A DNA stretch of 64,000 nucleotides from Planococcus sp. PAMC 21323 (GTDB lineage: Bacteria; Bacillota; Bacilli; Bacillales_A; Planococcaceae), in NCBI RefSeq assembly GCF_000785555.1, contig NZ_CP009129.1, forward strand, positions 1 through 64,000, in the 5' to 3' direction. Position 1 is the stretch's first letter. Each line of letters starts with the position of its first letter. The notes beneath the pieces were generated by a model, which was not told the origin of the DNA, did no database searches, and saw only the letters and a list, made by a program, of their open reading frames with translations. Positions 50,903-61,802 of this stretch are shown in pieces. Both the position numbers and the translations under genes were made by a program.

Positions 50903-51403
50903 ATGCGTCGTATTGATCCAAACAAACTTGAACTTGAAGAACGCGTAGTTACGATTAACCGCGTAGCGAAAGTTGTAAAAGGTGGACGTCGTTTCCGTTT
51001 CTCCGCATTAGTTGTTGTAGGCGACAAAAATGGTAATGTTGGTTTTGGTACTGGTAAAGCACAAGAAGTACCAGATGCTATCCGCAAAGCTATTGAAGAT
51101 GCGAAGAAGAACCTTATTGAAGTACCAATGGTTAAGGGTACAACTCCACACTTAGTAATCGGTCGTTTTGGTGCAGGCCAAATCCTTATTAAACCTGCTT
51201 CTCCAGGTACCGGTGTTATTGCTGGCGGACCTGTTCGTGCGGTACTTGAATTAGCTGGAGTACAAGATATCTTATCTAAATCTCTAGGTTCAAGCACACC
51301 AATCAACATGGTACGTGCTACTATTAACGGTTTAACTCAATTGAAAAGTGCTGACCAAGTTGCAAAACTTCGCGGCAAATCAATAGAAGAACTGTTAGGA
51401 TAG
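50903..51403 (+). CDS. rpsE: Ribosomal protein uS5
   Basis: The 166 residues begin [20 protein letters not shown], with the S5 dsRBD-like fold and [21 protein letters not shown]5 supports decoding fidelity; the spectinomycin-site loop VVKGGRRF looks normal. AAGGAGGG precedes ATG. Confidence 0.97.
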   Translation: MRRIDPNKLELEERVVTINRVAKVVKGGRRFRFSALVVVGDKNGNVGFGTGKAQEVPDAIRKAIEDAKKNLIEVPMVKGTTPHLVIGRFGAGQILIKPASPGTGVIAGGPVRAVLELAGVQDILSKSLGSSTPINMVRATINGLTQLKSADQVAKLRGKSIEELLG

Positions 51404-51416
51404 GAGGGAAAATCAC

Positions 51417-51599
51417 ATGGCAACTAAATTGGAAATTACCCTCACAAAATCTGTGATCGGTTCTAAACCGGCACAACGTAAAACTGTTCAGTCATTGGGA
51501 TTGCGCAAAATGCATCAAACTGTTGAGCACCAAGACAATGCAGCCGTTCGCGGAATGCTTGATAAAGTCGCTCATTTAGTAACAATTAAAGAAGTTTAA
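51417..51599 (+). CDS. rpmD: Ribosomal protein uL30
   Basis: The 60-residue protein has [20 protein letters not shown] and [20 protein letters not shown]. Its start follows AGGAGGG at the rpsE stop. Confidence 0.96.
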   Translation: MATKLEITLTKSVIGSKPAQRKTVQSLGLRKMHQTVEHQDNAAVRGMLDKVAHLVTIKEV

Positions 51600-51632
51600 T
51601 TACGGATTTCTATAGAAGGAGGTGCCAACCAA

Positions 51633-52073
51633 ATGAAACTTCATGAATTAAAACCAGCAGAAGGTTCACGCAGCTCGAGAAAGCGTATCGGACGCGGTAT
51701 CGGTTCAGGTACTGGTAAAACAGCAGGTAAAGGTCATAAAGGTCAAAACGCACGTTCAGGCGGCGGTGTTCGTCCTGGATTTGAGGGTGGTCAAAACCCA
51801 TTATTCCGTCGTTTACCAAAACGTGGATTTACCAACATTAACCGTAAAGACTATGCAGTCGTGAATATTGAAGTGTTAAATCGTTTCGACGAAGGCACAG
51901 AAGTAACACCTGCATTGTTGATTGAAACAGGTGTTGTGAGCAACGAACGTTCTGGAATCAAAATTCTCGGCAATGGTAGCTTAGAAAAGAAATTGACAGT
52001 AAAAGCTCACAAATTCTCTGGATCAGCTAAAGAAGCGATCGAAGCTGCCGGCGGACAAACCGAGGTGGTTTAA
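51633..52073 (+). CDS. rplO: Ribosomal protein uL15
   Basis: The 146 residues start [20 protein letters not shown] and contain the glycine-rich basic extension [19 protein letters not shown]. Its stop TAA shares a base with the secY ATG, tying L15 synthesis to the translocase. AAGGAGGTG precedes ATG. Confidence 0.97.
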   Translation: MKLHELKPAEGSRSSRKRIGRGIGSGTGKTAGKGHKGQNARSGGGVRPGFEGGQNPLFRRLPKRGFTNINRKDYAVVNIEVLNRFDEGTEVTPALLIETGVVSNERSGIKILGNGSLEKKLTVKAHKFSGSAKEAIEAAGGQTEVV

Positions 52074-53368
52074 TGTTTCAGACAATCTCTAATTTTATGC
52101 GCGTGACTGATATTCGAAATAAAATATTCTTTACATTATTGATGCTCATCATTTTCCGTATTGGAACTTTTGTTCCGGTACCAAATGTTGACGCATCGGT
52201 TTTGCAAGCTACTGACCAGATGGGTCTGGTTGGATTCTTAAATACTTTCGGTGGAGGTGCCCTTGCTAACTTTTCGATTTTAGCGATGGGAATTATGCCT
52301 TACATTACAGCGTCGATCATCGTGCAATTATTGCAGATGGACGTTGTTCCGAAATTTGCAGAGTGGGCGAAACAAGGTGAAGTCGGAAGACGGAAGCTTG
52401 CTCAATTCACTCGCTACTTCACAATCGTCCTTGCCTTTATTCAAGCAATCGGCATGTCTTATGGATTTAACCAAATGTACGGCGGTTCTTTAATCCAGAA
52501 TGACACGATTTCAACTTATGTTGTAATTGCAATTGTTTTGACTGCTGGTACGGCGTTTCTACTGTGGCTTGGTGAGCAGATTACGGCAAAAGGTGTGGGG
52601 AACGGTATTTCGATTATCATCTTCGCAGGGATTGTCGCTGCAGTACCAGGTGCTATTAACCAATTATATGCACAGCAGATCCAAGGAGCTGGAGATCAGC
52701 TTCCGATCAATATTGCCATCATGGCATTGCTTGCATTAGCTGTTGTTGCAATTACTGTTTTAGTTATTTACGTTCAACAAGCGTTGCGTAAAATACCTAT
52801 TCAGTATGCAAAACGAGTTGCTGGCCGTGGTCAGACGACAAGTGGGCAACAAACGCATTTACCTTTGAAAGTGAACGCGGCCGGAGTTATCCCGGTAATC
52901 TTTGCAGTAGCGTTTATTATTACGCCACAAACTATTGCTTCTTTCTTTGGTGCCAACGCGTTTACAGAAGCGATTCAGAATACGTTTGATTATACGCGCC
53001 CAGTCGGCATGATTATTTATGTCGCTTTGATCGTAGCATTTACGTACTTCTACGCTTTCATTCAGGTTAATCCTGAGAACGTGTCGGATAACTTGAAAAA
53101 GCAAGGGGCATATATTCCGGGAATCCGTCCGGGTAAAAATACGCAGGATTATTTAACAAGTGTGTTATATCGATTGACATTCGTTGGCGCTATCTTCTTG
53201 GCAATTATTGCTGTTCTTCCGATTTTCTTCATTAACGTAGCTAATTTACCGCAATCGGCGCAAATCGGTGGTACAAGTCTTTTGATTGTTGTAGGGGTAG
53301 CACTTGAAACGATGAAACAATTAGAATCACAACTTGTAAAACGTCATTACAAAGGCTTTATGAAATAA
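52073..53368 (+). CDS. secY: SecY, Sec translocase channel subunit
   Basis: The 431-residue membrane protein has about ten transmembrane helices. Family signatures include GIMPYITASIIVQLLQMD and the cytoplasmic loop region VAGRGQTTSGQQTHLPLK. It forms the export channel with SecE. The start overlaps the rplO stop (TAATG). Confidence 0.97.
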   Translation: MFQTISNFMRVTDIRNKIFFTLLMLIIFRIGTFVPVPNVDASVLQATDQMGLVGFLNTFGGGALANFSILAMGIMPYITASIIVQLLQMDVVPKFAEWAKQGEVGRRKLAQFTRYFTIVLAFIQAIGMSYGFNQMYGGSLIQNDTISTYVVIAIVLTAGTAFLLWLGEQITAKGVGNGISIIIFAGIVAAVPGAINQLYAQQIQGAGDQLPINIAIMALLALAVVAITVLVIYVQQALRKIPIQYAKRVAGRGQTTSGQQTHLPLKVNAAGVIPVIFAVAFIITPQTIASFFGANAFTEAIQNTFDYTRPVGMIIYVALIVAFTYFYAFIQVNPENVSDNLKKQGAYIPGIRPGKNTQDYLTSVLYRLTFVGAIFLAIIAVLPIFFINVANLPQSAQIGGTSLLIVVGVALETMKQLESQLVKRHYKGFMK

Positions 53369-53416
53369 TCAGTAGGATTTAAGGGGCGTGAAAGCGTCTC
53401 TTGTCCAATTGTTTGA

Positions 53417-54082
<666 letters not shown>

Positions 54083-54480
54083 TCCCCGGCGCCGGGCGCA
54101 GTTAGTTGCCTCCATGTGGCTTTAAGGAGCACCGGAGATATGAATTTTCGAGAGCTGCAAAAGCAAACAAGGCTCAGTATATGAAAGTCGATGTAAACGC
54201 ACTTTAGTGCAATTCTGTATCGAAACTAGTATAATGGGTTTCGTGGAAGCATCTGTGTAACGGGTTTGGAACTCATCCAAGGCAGTCCGGGCAGTCGAGG
54301 ATACATGAGACAGACTGGCTTTGCTGGATTAACGCCGGCCCGCTAATCTGCGGAGCTCGGATAATGTCTTTCAAATGTCACTCATGCATTTCTCGTGAAT
54401 GAATGTACTACTACTATTCAATCAGCAAATACTGTTTGAAGATGAGATCCTGATTTGTATACAGAAGGGAGACTGGGTCG
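54083..54480 (+). other. Noncoding gap between adk and infA
   Basis: No convincing gene is present in 398 bases. A 12-base palindrome CCCGGCGCCGGG lies at 54085-54096. A 14-codon ORF from ATG 54140 has SD-like AAGGAGC upstream. A perfect -10 TATAAT is at 54230-54235 without a clear -35. GGCAGTC is repeated in tandem near 54281-54296 and can pair with GACTG downstream. The -10 suggests a separate infA promoter with a structured leader of about 240 bases. map and the small KOW gene found here in B. subtilis are absent. Confidence 0.6.
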
Positions 54481-54699
54481 ATGGCGAAAGACGATGTAAT
54501 TGAAATCGAAGGAACTGTCGTTGAGACTTTGCCTAACGCGATGTTTAAAGTAGAATTGGAAAACGGTCACACGATTCTCGCGCACGTATCTGGCAAGATC
54601 CGCATGCATTTCATCCGCATTCTGCCAGGAGATAAAGTGACAGTGGAACTTTCTCCTTACGATTTAACACGCGGTCGTATCACATACCGTTTTAAATAA
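54481..54699 (+). CDS. infA: Translation initiation factor IF-1
   Basis: The 72-residue S1/OB-fold protein ([20 protein letters not shown]) blocks the A site during initiation. AGAAGGGAG lies upstream of ATG. It precedes rpmJ in the alpha cluster. Confidence 0.97.
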   Translation: MAKDDVIEIEGTVVETLPNAMFKVELENGHTILAHVSGKIRMHFIRILPGDKVTVELSPYDLTRGRITYRFK

Positions 54700-54736
54700 T
54701 CTTTTGCACTCCGGACTACTAAGGAGGTTGGGTTAG

Positions 54737-54850
<114 letters not shown>

Positions 54851-54873
54851 TATGAAGGAGGTGCATCGCACAC

Positions 54874-55239
54874 ATGGCACGTATTGCTGGTGTTGACATT
54901 CCGCGCGACAAACGCGTTGTTATTTCATTAACATATATTTTCGGTGTTGGTAAAACAACTGCACAGAAAGTTCTTTCTGCTGCTGGTATCTCTGAAGAAA
55001 CACGAGTTCGTGATCTTACAGAAGATGAGTTGAACAATATCCGTGAACAATTAGATCAATACAAAATCGAAGGTGACCTTCGTCGTGAAGTTTCAATGAA
55101 CATCAAACGCTTGATGGAAATTGCAAGCTTCCGAGGAATTCGCCATCGTCGTGGACTACCTGTTCGCGGTCAAAATACGAAGAATAATGCGCGTACGCGT
55201 AAAGGTCCTCGTAAAACTGTAGCTAACAAGAAAAAATAA
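54874..55239 (+). CDS. rpsM: Ribosomal protein uS13
   Basis: The 121 residues begin [20 protein letters not shown] and contain [20 protein letters not shown]. Head protein contacting tRNA and the large subunit. GAAGGAGGTG precedes ATG. Confidence 0.97.
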   Translation: MARIAGVDIPRDKRVVISLTYIFGVGKTTAQKVLSAAGISEETRVRDLTEDELNNIREQLDQYKIEGDLRREVSMNIKRLMEIASFRGIRHRRGLPVRGQNTKNNARTRKGPRKTVANKKK

Positions 55240-55246
55240 TCAGTAA

Positions 55247-55654
<408 letters not shown>

Positions 55655-55784
55655 TCGTTAATCTGAATAGGATTTTTGAACATCACGACTTACTGGATGG
55701 GTTCTGAATCGTAGCGAAAGTCTGTGACTATCGAATTCTTGATGACACGAAAAAAAACCGACGCTTTGAAGGAGGGTAAACTGA

Positions 55785-56729
55785 ATGCTCGAAATAGAAA
55801 AACCAAAGATTGAAACGGTTGAGATCGATAATAATGCCAAGTTTGGTAAGTTTGTTATTGAACCTCTTGAGCGTGGATATGGAACCACTTTAGGAAACTC
55901 CTTACGTCGAATCTTACTTTCATCTTTACCTGGCGCAGCTGTTACTTCTATTCAAATTGATGGCGTACTACACGAATTCTCCACTGTTGAAGGTGTAGAA
56001 GAAGATGTAGCAACAATTATCTTGAATATTAAGAAGCTTGCTTTGAAAATTTACTCTGACGAAGAAAAAGTCATTGAAATTGATGTAAAAGGTGATGGAA
56101 CGGTTACGGCTGCAGATATCACGCACGATAGTGACGTGGAAATTCTGAATCCGGATCTATATATTGCAACAATCGCTAAAAATGGTCACTTACGTATGCG
56201 TATGTATGCGAACAGAGGCCGTGGATATGCTCGTGCAGATCAGAACAAACGTGAAGATCTTCCAATTGGCGTTATCCCGATTGACTCTATTTACACTCCA
56301 GTTTCACGCGTAAATTTCCAAGTGGAAAACACTCGTGTGGGTCAACTTGCTCATTTTGACAAATTATCTCTTGATGTTTGGACAGATGGCAGTATTGGTC
56401 CAAAAGAAGCGATTGCACTAGGAGCAAAGATTTTTACTGAGCATTTAAATATCTTCGTAGGATTAACTGATGAGGCACAAACGGCTGAAATCATGGTTGA
56501 AAAAGAAGAAGACCAAAAAGAAAAAGTATTAGAGATGACTATCGAAGAACTTGATCTTTCGGTTCGATCTTACAACTGCTTAAAACGTGCGGGTATCAAC
56601 ACGGTACACGAACTAGCGAGCAAGTCGGAAGACGACATGATGAAAGTACGCAACCTCGGACGCAAATCACTTGAAGAAGTTAGAGTGAAGTTGGAAGATT
56701 TAGGCCTTGGCCTTCGCAAAGAAGACTGA
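55785..56729 (+). CDS. rpoA: RNA polymerase alpha subunit
   Basis: The 314 residues comprise the assembly domain (about 1-230; [20 protein letters not shown]) and the C-terminal DNA-binding domain ([20 protein letters not shown], then GRKSLEEV). GAAGGAGGG lies before ATG. Completes the core polymerase genes in the window (rpoB, rpoC, rpoA). Confidence 0.98.
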   Translation: MLEIEKPKIETVEIDNNAKFGKFVIEPLERGYGTTLGNSLRRILLSSLPGAAVTSIQIDGVLHEFSTVEGVEEDVATIILNIKKLALKIYSDEEKVIEIDVKGDGTVTAADITHDSDVEILNPDLYIATIAKNGHLRMRMYANRGRGYARADQNKREDLPIGVIPIDSIYTPVSRVNFQVENTRVGQLAHFDKLSLDVWTDGSIGPKEAIALGAKIFTEHLNIFVGLTDEAQTAEIMVEKEEDQKEKVLEMTIEELDLSVRSYNCLKRAGINTVHELASKSEDDMMKVRNLGRKSLEEVRVKLEDLGLGLRKED

Positions 56730-56775
56730 GTGTTAAGATCGGATCCGAACTATTGAACAAAGGAGGGAAACTTCA

Positions 56776-57150
56776 ATGAGAAAGCTTCAACGTACAAGTT
56801 CTCAACGTAAAGCACTATTACGTGACCTTACAACAGACTTAATCGTACATGAACGCATTCAAACGACTGAAGCTCGTGCGAAAGAAGTGCGTTCGACTGT
56901 AGAAAAAATGATTACACTTGGTAAACGTGGAGATCTACATGCTCGCCGTAAAGCAGCAGCTTGGATGCGCCGTGAGTTGGTAACAACTGCAGACGCTGAA
57001 GGCAACGAAACTACAACTTATGCATTGCAGAAATTGTTTGATGATGTTGCACCACGTTACGCTGACCGTCAAGGCGGTTACACACGCATTATGAAAATGG
57101 GGCCTCGTCGCGGAGATGGCGCACCTATCGTTATTATCGAATTGGTTTAA
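56776..57150 (+). CDS. rplQ: Ribosomal protein bL17
   Basis: The 124 residues begin [20 protein letters not shown], and end [17 protein letters not shown]. Last gene of the S10-spc-alpha cluster. AAGGAGGG precedes ATG. Confidence 0.97.
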   Translation: MRKLQRTSSQRKALLRDLTTDLIVHERIQTTEARAKEVRSTVEKMITLGKRGDLHARRKAAAWMRRELVTTADAEGNETTTYALQKLFDDVAPRYADRQGGYTRIMKMGPRRGDGAPIVIIELV

Positions 57151-57154
57151 TCAA

Positions 57155-57184
57155 TTGAAGGGGGTTAATAGCCCTCTTCTTTTA
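57155..57184 (+). terminator. Intrinsic terminator after rplQ
   Basis: GAAGGGGG and GCCCTCTTC pair around TTAATA, with wobbles, followed by TTTTA. Modest strength; the likely end of the ribosomal superoperon. Confidence 0.6.
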
Positions 57185-57222
57185 GCATTATGATTTATAC
57201 GACAATATGAAAAGCTGAGTGT

Positions 57223-57350
57223 TATGATGAGCGAGCCGAAAGGCGGCGTCTCGTCTAGCTCTACGCACCTCATTCAACCCTGGCTTAAGCAACCGGGGAA
57301 GCCATAGAGACAGAAAAGCGCATTTCTCTGAATGAGGTGCGCGCTTTTTT
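57223..57350 (+). promoter_or_regulatory. Candidate structured leader (attenuator-like) before ecfA1
   Basis: No gene lies in 57151-57433. A GATGAG...CTCGTC stem encloses GCC-GAAA-GGC. CGCACCTCATTCA (57264-57276) is fully complementary to TGAATGAGGTGCG (57329-57341). A competing hairpin AAAAGCGCA (57314-57322) with TGCGCGCTTTT (57338-57348), then T's, uses the same 3' strand. This is the geometry of terminator versus alternative helix. TATGAT at 57223-57228 may be a -10. I recognise no known riboswitch class. Confidence 0.55.
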
Positions 57351-57433
57351 TATTTATTTTTAGTTTTACAAATGCGCATAACAACCAGTAGAGTAGAGAA
57401 GAGCCAAGCACGTGTTAGAGGAGGTCAGCTTAG

Positions 57434-58282
57434 ATGAATTCGATTATTTTGTCATTCGAAAATGTGACATTTACATATACGCAAGAAGACGAGTCGGTAA
57501 AACCGGCCGTAAAAGATTTGTCATTTTCCATTCAAGATGGAGAGTGGATTGCTTTAGTGGGCCATAATGGTTCAGGAAAGTCGACTATCGCCAAGTTAAT
57601 GAATGGATTGTTGTTTCCGCAAGCTGGAAAAGTAGAGGCGATGGGCAAGTTAATGTCAGAAGAAAGTTTGTGGGATATTCGTTCCCAAATGGGTATGGTG
57701 TTTCAAAATCCAGACAATCAATTTGTAGGAGCAACGGTTCAAGATGACGTAGCTTTTGCGTTAGAAAATAATGGTGTGCCGCATGAAGAGATGGTTGTCC
57801 GTGTTAAAGAGGCGCTACATCAAGTGAAAATGTCTGATTACCTCGATCACGAACCGCATCATTTATCAGGTGGCCAAAAGCAACGCGTGGCAATTGCGGG
57901 GGCACTTGCTTTGCGTCCGCGTTTATTGATATTAGATGAAGCAACATCTATGCTCGACCCGCAAGGCCGCATGGAAGTCATCGAAACCATTCGTGAACTT
58001 CGAAAAGAGACAGGGTTAACGGTCATCTCGATTACACATGATTTAGAAGAAGCTGCGCTCGCTGATCGTATTTTGGTAATGAATGCGGGCGAAAAGCAAT
58101 TAGAAGGCAAGCCGAAAGAGATTTTTCTTTCTAGTAACGAACTAACGAGTTTAGGCCTCGATTTGCCATTCTCCATGCGCATGACACATTTATTGCGTGA
58201 AGTTGGTATTGAGTTACAAGGAGAACATATGACAGAAGACGAATTGGTGGATGAACTATGGACATTTTACTCCAAGAAGTAG
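57434..58282 (+). CDS. ecfA1: ECF transporter ATPase EcfA1
   Basis: ATP-binding subunit of the group II energy-coupling-factor module that powers several vitamin S-components. The 282 residues have Walker A GHNGSGKST at 43-51, the Q-loop MVFQNPDNQF, signature LSGGQKQR and Walker B LLILDEATSML. AGAGGAGGT precedes ATG. Its end overlaps ecfA2 by 25 bases. Confidence 0.95.
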   Translation: MNSIILSFENVTFTYTQEDESVKPAVKDLSFSIQDGEWIALVGHNGSGKSTIAKLMNGLLFPQAGKVEAMGKLMSEESLWDIRSQMGMVFQNPDNQFVGATVQDDVAFALENNGVPHEEMVVRVKEALHQVKMSDYLDHEPHHLSGGQKQRVAIAGALALRPRLLILDEATSMLDPQGRMEVIETIRELRKETGLTVISITHDLEEAALADRILVMNAGEKQLEGKPKEIFLSSNELTSLGLDLPFSMRMTHLLREVGIELQGEHMTEDELVDELWTFYSKK

Positions 58283-59130
58283 GATATAGTTATGCAAAAG
58301 ATACACCGTTTGAAAAACGAGCATTAACGGATGTCTCATTGCATATTCCTTCTGGTTCCTATACAGCAATCATTGGCCATACTGGGTCTGGTAAATCGAC
58401 GGTTCTTCAGCACTTGAATGCGTTGTTAAAACCAACAGAAGGGTCGGTCATGATTGGTAAGCGTAAAATTGAAGCGGGAGTGAAAGCAAAAAATTTACGT
58501 GATGTGCGTCGGCAAGTCGGAATTGTCTTTCAGTTTCCTGAACAACAGCTTTTTGATGAAACGGTATTAAAAGATATTATGTTCGGGCCATTGAATTATG
58601 GAGTACCTGAAGAAGAAGCAAGTCGTCGTGCGCATGAGTTAGTTGAACAATTAGGCTTACCACCTGAAGTATTATCGAAATCTCCTTTTGATTTGTCAGG
58701 TGGACAAATGCGCCGCGTAGCAATTGCCGGTGTTTTGGCAATGGAACCGGATGTCTTAGTACTAGATGAACCAACGGCGGGGCTAGACCCGCGTGGTCGT
58801 CGCGAAATTATGGACTTGTTCCACCGGCTTCATATTGAAAAAGGGCTGACAACGGTCCTCGTGACTCATAGTATGGAAGATGCAGCGCGTTACGCAGATA
58901 ACGTTGCCATTATGCATAACGGACACTGTGTAGTTACAGGCGAACCTGTAGATATCTTTTCAAATGAAGAGCAGTTACGAGATTACCGACTAGAACCGCC
59001 ACGGACGATCCGTCTCCAACAGAAGTTTGAAGAAAAAATGGGCATTAAGCTCGGCGCCATTTCATTAACAGAAGAAGCATTGGCTAAAAATATTGCACTT
59101 GTTTTGTCGGAAGGACGTGATTCCGAATGA
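58258..59130 (+). CDS. ecfA2: ECF transporter ATPase EcfA2
   Basis: The partner ATPase. The 290 residues have Walker A GHTGSGKST at 40-48, FQFPEQQLFDETV, LSGGQMRR and VLVLDEPTAGLDP. ATG lies inside ecfA1, so translation is coupled. Overlaps ecfT by four bases. Confidence 0.95.
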   Translation: MDILLQEVGYSYAKDTPFEKRALTDVSLHIPSGSYTAIIGHTGSGKSTVLQHLNALLKPTEGSVMIGKRKIEAGVKAKNLRDVRRQVGIVFQFPEQQLFDETVLKDIMFGPLNYGVPEEEASRRAHELVEQLGLPPEVLSKSPFDLSGGQMRRVAIAGVLAMEPDVLVLDEPTAGLDPRGRREIMDLFHRLHIEKGLTTVLVTHSMEDAARYADNVAIMHNGHCVVTGEPVDIFSNEEQLRDYRLEPPRTIRLQQKFEEKMGIKLGAISLTEEALAKNIALVLSEGRDSE

Positions 59131-59924
59131 TGGAGAAAATGATTTTTGGCCGTTTTATTCCTGGAGACTCATTGATTCATCAGATGGATCCGCGAGCAAA
59201 AATTGCATTTGTTTTCGTGTTTATCGCCATCGTCTTTATTGCAAATGACGCAGTGACCTATGGTATTCTTTTAGGCTTTACACTATTAGTGGTGTTTTTA
59301 TCAAAAATTCGCTTGTATTTTTTAATAAATGGATTGAAACCGGTCTTTATTTTACTGATTTTTACGTTTTTCCTTCATCTATTCTTTACACGTGAAGGCG
59401 ATTTACTAGTGGATATCGGGTTTATTAAAATTTATGAAGAAGGATTGAGGCAAGGGATATTCATATCAATTCGCTTTTTAGTATTGGTATTTATCACCAG
59501 TATTTTAACGTTGACGACTTCACCAATCTCGATTACAGATGGTATTGAAGTGTTGCTTGGTCCACTTAAGCGAGTTAAATTGCCTGTTCACGAACTAGCA
59601 TTAATGATGTCTATTTCTCTGCGGTTTATCCCGACATTAATGGATGAGACAGGAAAAATCTTGAAAGCACAAATGGCTAGAGGATCAGACATCGGCTCAG
59701 GGCCGATAAAAGAGCGCATTAAAGCGGTTGTACCTTTACTGATCCCTTTGTTTGTTAGTGCCTTTAAACGAGCAGAAGACCTTGCCACAGCCATGGAAGT
59801 GCGCGGTTATCGCGGAGGAGAAGGTAGAACGCGTTATCGTCAATTGAATTGGCGCTTACTAGATAGTTTGAGTTTGGTGGTATTGGTGGGGCTTGCCGGA
59901 GTACTTGTCTACTTCCGTGTATAA
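59127..59924 (+). CDS. ecfT: ECF transporter transmembrane subunit EcfT
   Basis: The 265-residue membrane protein has about five or six hydrophobic segments and the two ATPase-coupling Ala-Arg-Gly type motifs (KAQMARGSDIG, and MEVRGYRGGEGRTRY as the second). Links EcfA1A2 to substrate-binding S-components encoded elsewhere. Starts ATGATG at 59127 overlapping ecfA2. Confidence 0.94.
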   Translation: MMEKMIFGRFIPGDSLIHQMDPRAKIAFVFVFIAIVFIANDAVTYGILLGFTLLVVFLSKIRLYFLINGLKPVFILLIFTFFLHLFFTREGDLLVDIGFIKIYEEGLRQGIFISIRFLVLVFITSILTLTTSPISITDGIEVLLGPLKRVKLPVHELALMMSISLRFIPTLMDETGKILKAQMARGSDIGSGPIKERIKAVVPLLIPLFVSAFKRAEDLATAMEVRGYRGGEGRTRYRQLNWRLLDSLSLVVLVGLAGVLVYFRV

Positions 59925-59936
59925 GGGAGAGTAATT

Positions 59937-60680
59937 ATGAAACGATTAAAAGCGACAATCTCATACGATGGTTCGGGGTTTGCGGGTTACCAAGTGCAGC
60001 CCGAAACACGCACGGTGCAACTTGAATTAATGAAAGTCTTAGAGACCATCCATAAAGGAAAAGTGGTTCAAGTAGTTGCGAGCGGACGAACAGATGCTAA
60101 AGTTCATGCGACGGGTCAAGTGATTCATTTTGATACAGAATTGTCGATTCCGATAAGTGGTTGGTTAAAGGCGCTTAATGTTTTATTGCCGGAAGATATT
60201 CGGGTCAACTCGATTGAAGAAGTGGATAGCTCTTTTCATGCGCGCTATCATACATCGGGCAAAACATACCGTTATAAATGGGATCGTAGTCAAATCATTA
60301 GTCCGTTCACGCGCAGTTTAATGGTTCACGTTAAACAGCCATTAGATGTAGAAGCTATGAGAAAAGCGTCGTTGGCCATTATTGGTACACATGATTTTTC
60401 TAGTTTTTGTGCAGCGAACACAGCGGTAGTCGATAAAGTCCGAACCATAAAGCGGTTAGATTTTGAAGAATACGGCAATGAATTGCATATGGTAATAGAA
60501 GGAACTGGTTTTTTATACAATATGGTGCGCATTATTGCGGGAACTTTGGCGGAAGTCGGCATGGGCAGAAGACACGCTGAGGAACTCGAAAAAATTGTAG
60601 CCGCAGCTGATCGAGATGCTGCTGGAATTACGGCTCCGGCGCATGGTCTATACCTAGAAAACGTGATGTATCAGAGCTGA
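59937..60680 (+). CDS. truA: tRNA pseudouridine(38-40) synthase TruA
   Basis: The 247 residues have the catalytic aspartate D53 in GRTDAKVHATGQ and the family motif FHARYHTSGKTYRYKW. Modifies the anticodon stem of many tRNAs. AAGGGAGAG precedes ATG. Follows the ecf genes after 12 bases, the same order as in B. subtilis. Confidence 0.96.
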   Translation: MKRLKATISYDGSGFAGYQVQPETRTVQLELMKVLETIHKGKVVQVVASGRTDAKVHATGQVIHFDTELSIPISGWLKALNVLLPEDIRVNSIEEVDSSFHARYHTSGKTYRYKWDRSQIISPFTRSLMVHVKQPLDVEAMRKASLAIIGTHDFSSFCAANTAVVDKVRTIKRLDFEEYGNELHMVIEGTGFLYNMVRIIAGTLAEVGMGRRHAEELEKIVAAADRDAAGITAPAHGLYLENVMYQS

Positions 60681-60712
60681 AGCAACTTTTCCTGGTGTTT
60701 TTAGAAAAGCGC

Positions 60713-60739
60713 TTGACTTTTGTTGGTTTTCGTTATAAC
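60713..60739 (+). promoter_or_regulatory. rplM-rpsI promoter
   Basis: TTGACT at 60713-60718 with TATAAC at 60734-60739 and a short 15-base spacer. Gives a leader of about 125 bases. Confidence 0.5.
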
Positions 60740-60744
60740 ATGAT

Positions 60745-60865
60745 GTATGGTATTTTCATTACCCCCACGATATGCCCCGGAAGGTTATTTGTGTTAAGGG
60801 ATAACGAAAAAACGGAACAGCGGAACACTGTAATAGAACTTAAAAGAGACGATATATTAGGAGGA
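60745..60865 (+). promoter_or_regulatory. L13-type ribosomal protein leader
   Basis: The segment ATTACCCCCACGATATGCC followed by CCGGAAGG resembles the conserved core of the L13 leader known before rplM in Bacillales. L13 autoregulation is inferred, not shown. No attenuator T-run is evident before rplM. Confidence 0.6.
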
Positions 60866-60873
60866 CAATATAC

Positions 60874-61311
60874 ATGCGTACAACATTCATGGCTAAAGGT
60901 CACGAAGTAGAGCGTAAATGGTTAGTTGTCGATGCAGAAGGGCAAACTCTTGGACGTTTAGCTTCTGAAGTCGCTTCAATCTTACGTGGTAAATACAAAC
61001 CAACATTCACACCAAACGTTGACACTGGTGATCACGTGATCATCATCAACGCTGAAAAGATTCACCTTACAGGTAACAAACTTGCAGACAAGATCTACTA
61101 CCGTCACACTCAATACACTGGTGGATTGAAACAACGTACTGCACTTGAAATGCGCACAAAATACCCAACAAAAATGCTTGAAATGGCTATTAAAGGGATG
61201 CTTCCTAAAAACTCTTTAGGTCGTCAAACGTTCAAAAAGCTGCATGTCTATGCTGGCCCAGAACATAACCACCAAGCACAACAACCGGAAACTTACCAGC
61301 TTCGCGGGTAA
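60874..61311 (+). CDS. rplM: Ribosomal protein uL13
   Basis: The 145 residues begin [20 protein letters not shown] and contain HITGNK-type [14 protein letters not shown] and [20 protein letters not shown] precedes ATG. Co-transcribed with rpsI, 29 bases downstream. Confidence 0.96.
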   Translation: MRTTFMAKGHEVERKWLVVDAEGQTLGRLASEVASILRGKYKPTFTPNVDTGDHVIIINAEKIHLTGNKLADKIYYRHTQYTGGLKQRTALEMRTKYPTKMLEMAIKGMLPKNSLGRQTFKKLHVYAGPEHNHQAQQPETYQLRG

Positions 61312-61340
61312 TCATTAGTAAATAAGAGGAGGATACACCT

Positions 61341-61733
61341 TTGGCACAAGTTCAATATATTGGCACAGGTCGTCGTAAAAACTCAACAGCTCGCGTACGT
61401 TTAGTACCGGGTGACGGCACAATTACAATTAACAACCGTGACGTAGCAGACTACGTTCCTTACGAAACACTACAACAAATCATCAAACAGCCACTAGTTG
61501 CTACGGATACTCTAGGAAGCTACGACATCCTAGTAAACGTAAACGGCGGTGGATTCACAGGCCAAGCCGGAGCAGTCCGTCACGGTATCGCACGCGCTCT
61601 ACTAACTGTAGACCCTGCATTCCGTCCTGCGTTGAAATCTGCTGGGTTGTTAACACGTGACCCACGTATGAAAGAACGTAAGAAACCAGGTCTTAAATCA
61701 GCACGTCGCGCACCTCAGTTCTCAAAACGTTAA
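61341..61733 (+). CDS. rpsI: Ribosomal protein uS9
   Basis: The 130 residues start at TTG 61341 ([20 protein letters not shown]) after AGAGGAGG. The C-terminal tail [10 protein letters not shown], which reaches tRNA in the P site, is complete. The 3' end abuts a mobile element whose integrase points toward it, so the last codons probably form part of the attachment site and were restored by the insertion. Confidence 0.96.
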   Translation: MAQVQYIGTGRRKNSTARVRLVPGDGTITINNRDVADYVPYETLQQIIKQPLVATDTLGSYDILVNVNGGGFTGQAGAVRHGIARALLTVDPAFRPALKSAGLLTRDPRMKERKKPGLKSARRAPQFSKR

Positions 61734-61802
61734 TAGACTTATTGATACACCAGCGTTTACGAACCTTTATTGGTTCAAGTTGGTTCAAATCAATAATTTG
61801 TA
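61690..61802 (+). other. Probable attachment-site region (element left end)
   Basis: The rpsI 3' end and the following 70 bases lie against the integrase stop. TTGGTTCAAG (61770-61779) and TTGGTTCAAA (61780-61789) are tandem 10-base repeats, such as integrase arm-binding sites form. GAACC/GGTTC also make a small hairpin at 61761-61776. The crossover core cannot be fixed without the other end of the element. Confidence 0.5.

Noticed and set aside
50773..51309. Long minus-strand ORF (178 codons) opposite rplR/rpsE
   Set aside because: A shadow of highly biased codon use in ribosomal protein genes, with no family-like sequence.
54140..54184. 14-codon ORF with SD between adk and infA as a gene or leader peptide
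   Set aside because: Too short to support, no codon-run for a sensed amino acid, and no attenuator right after it.
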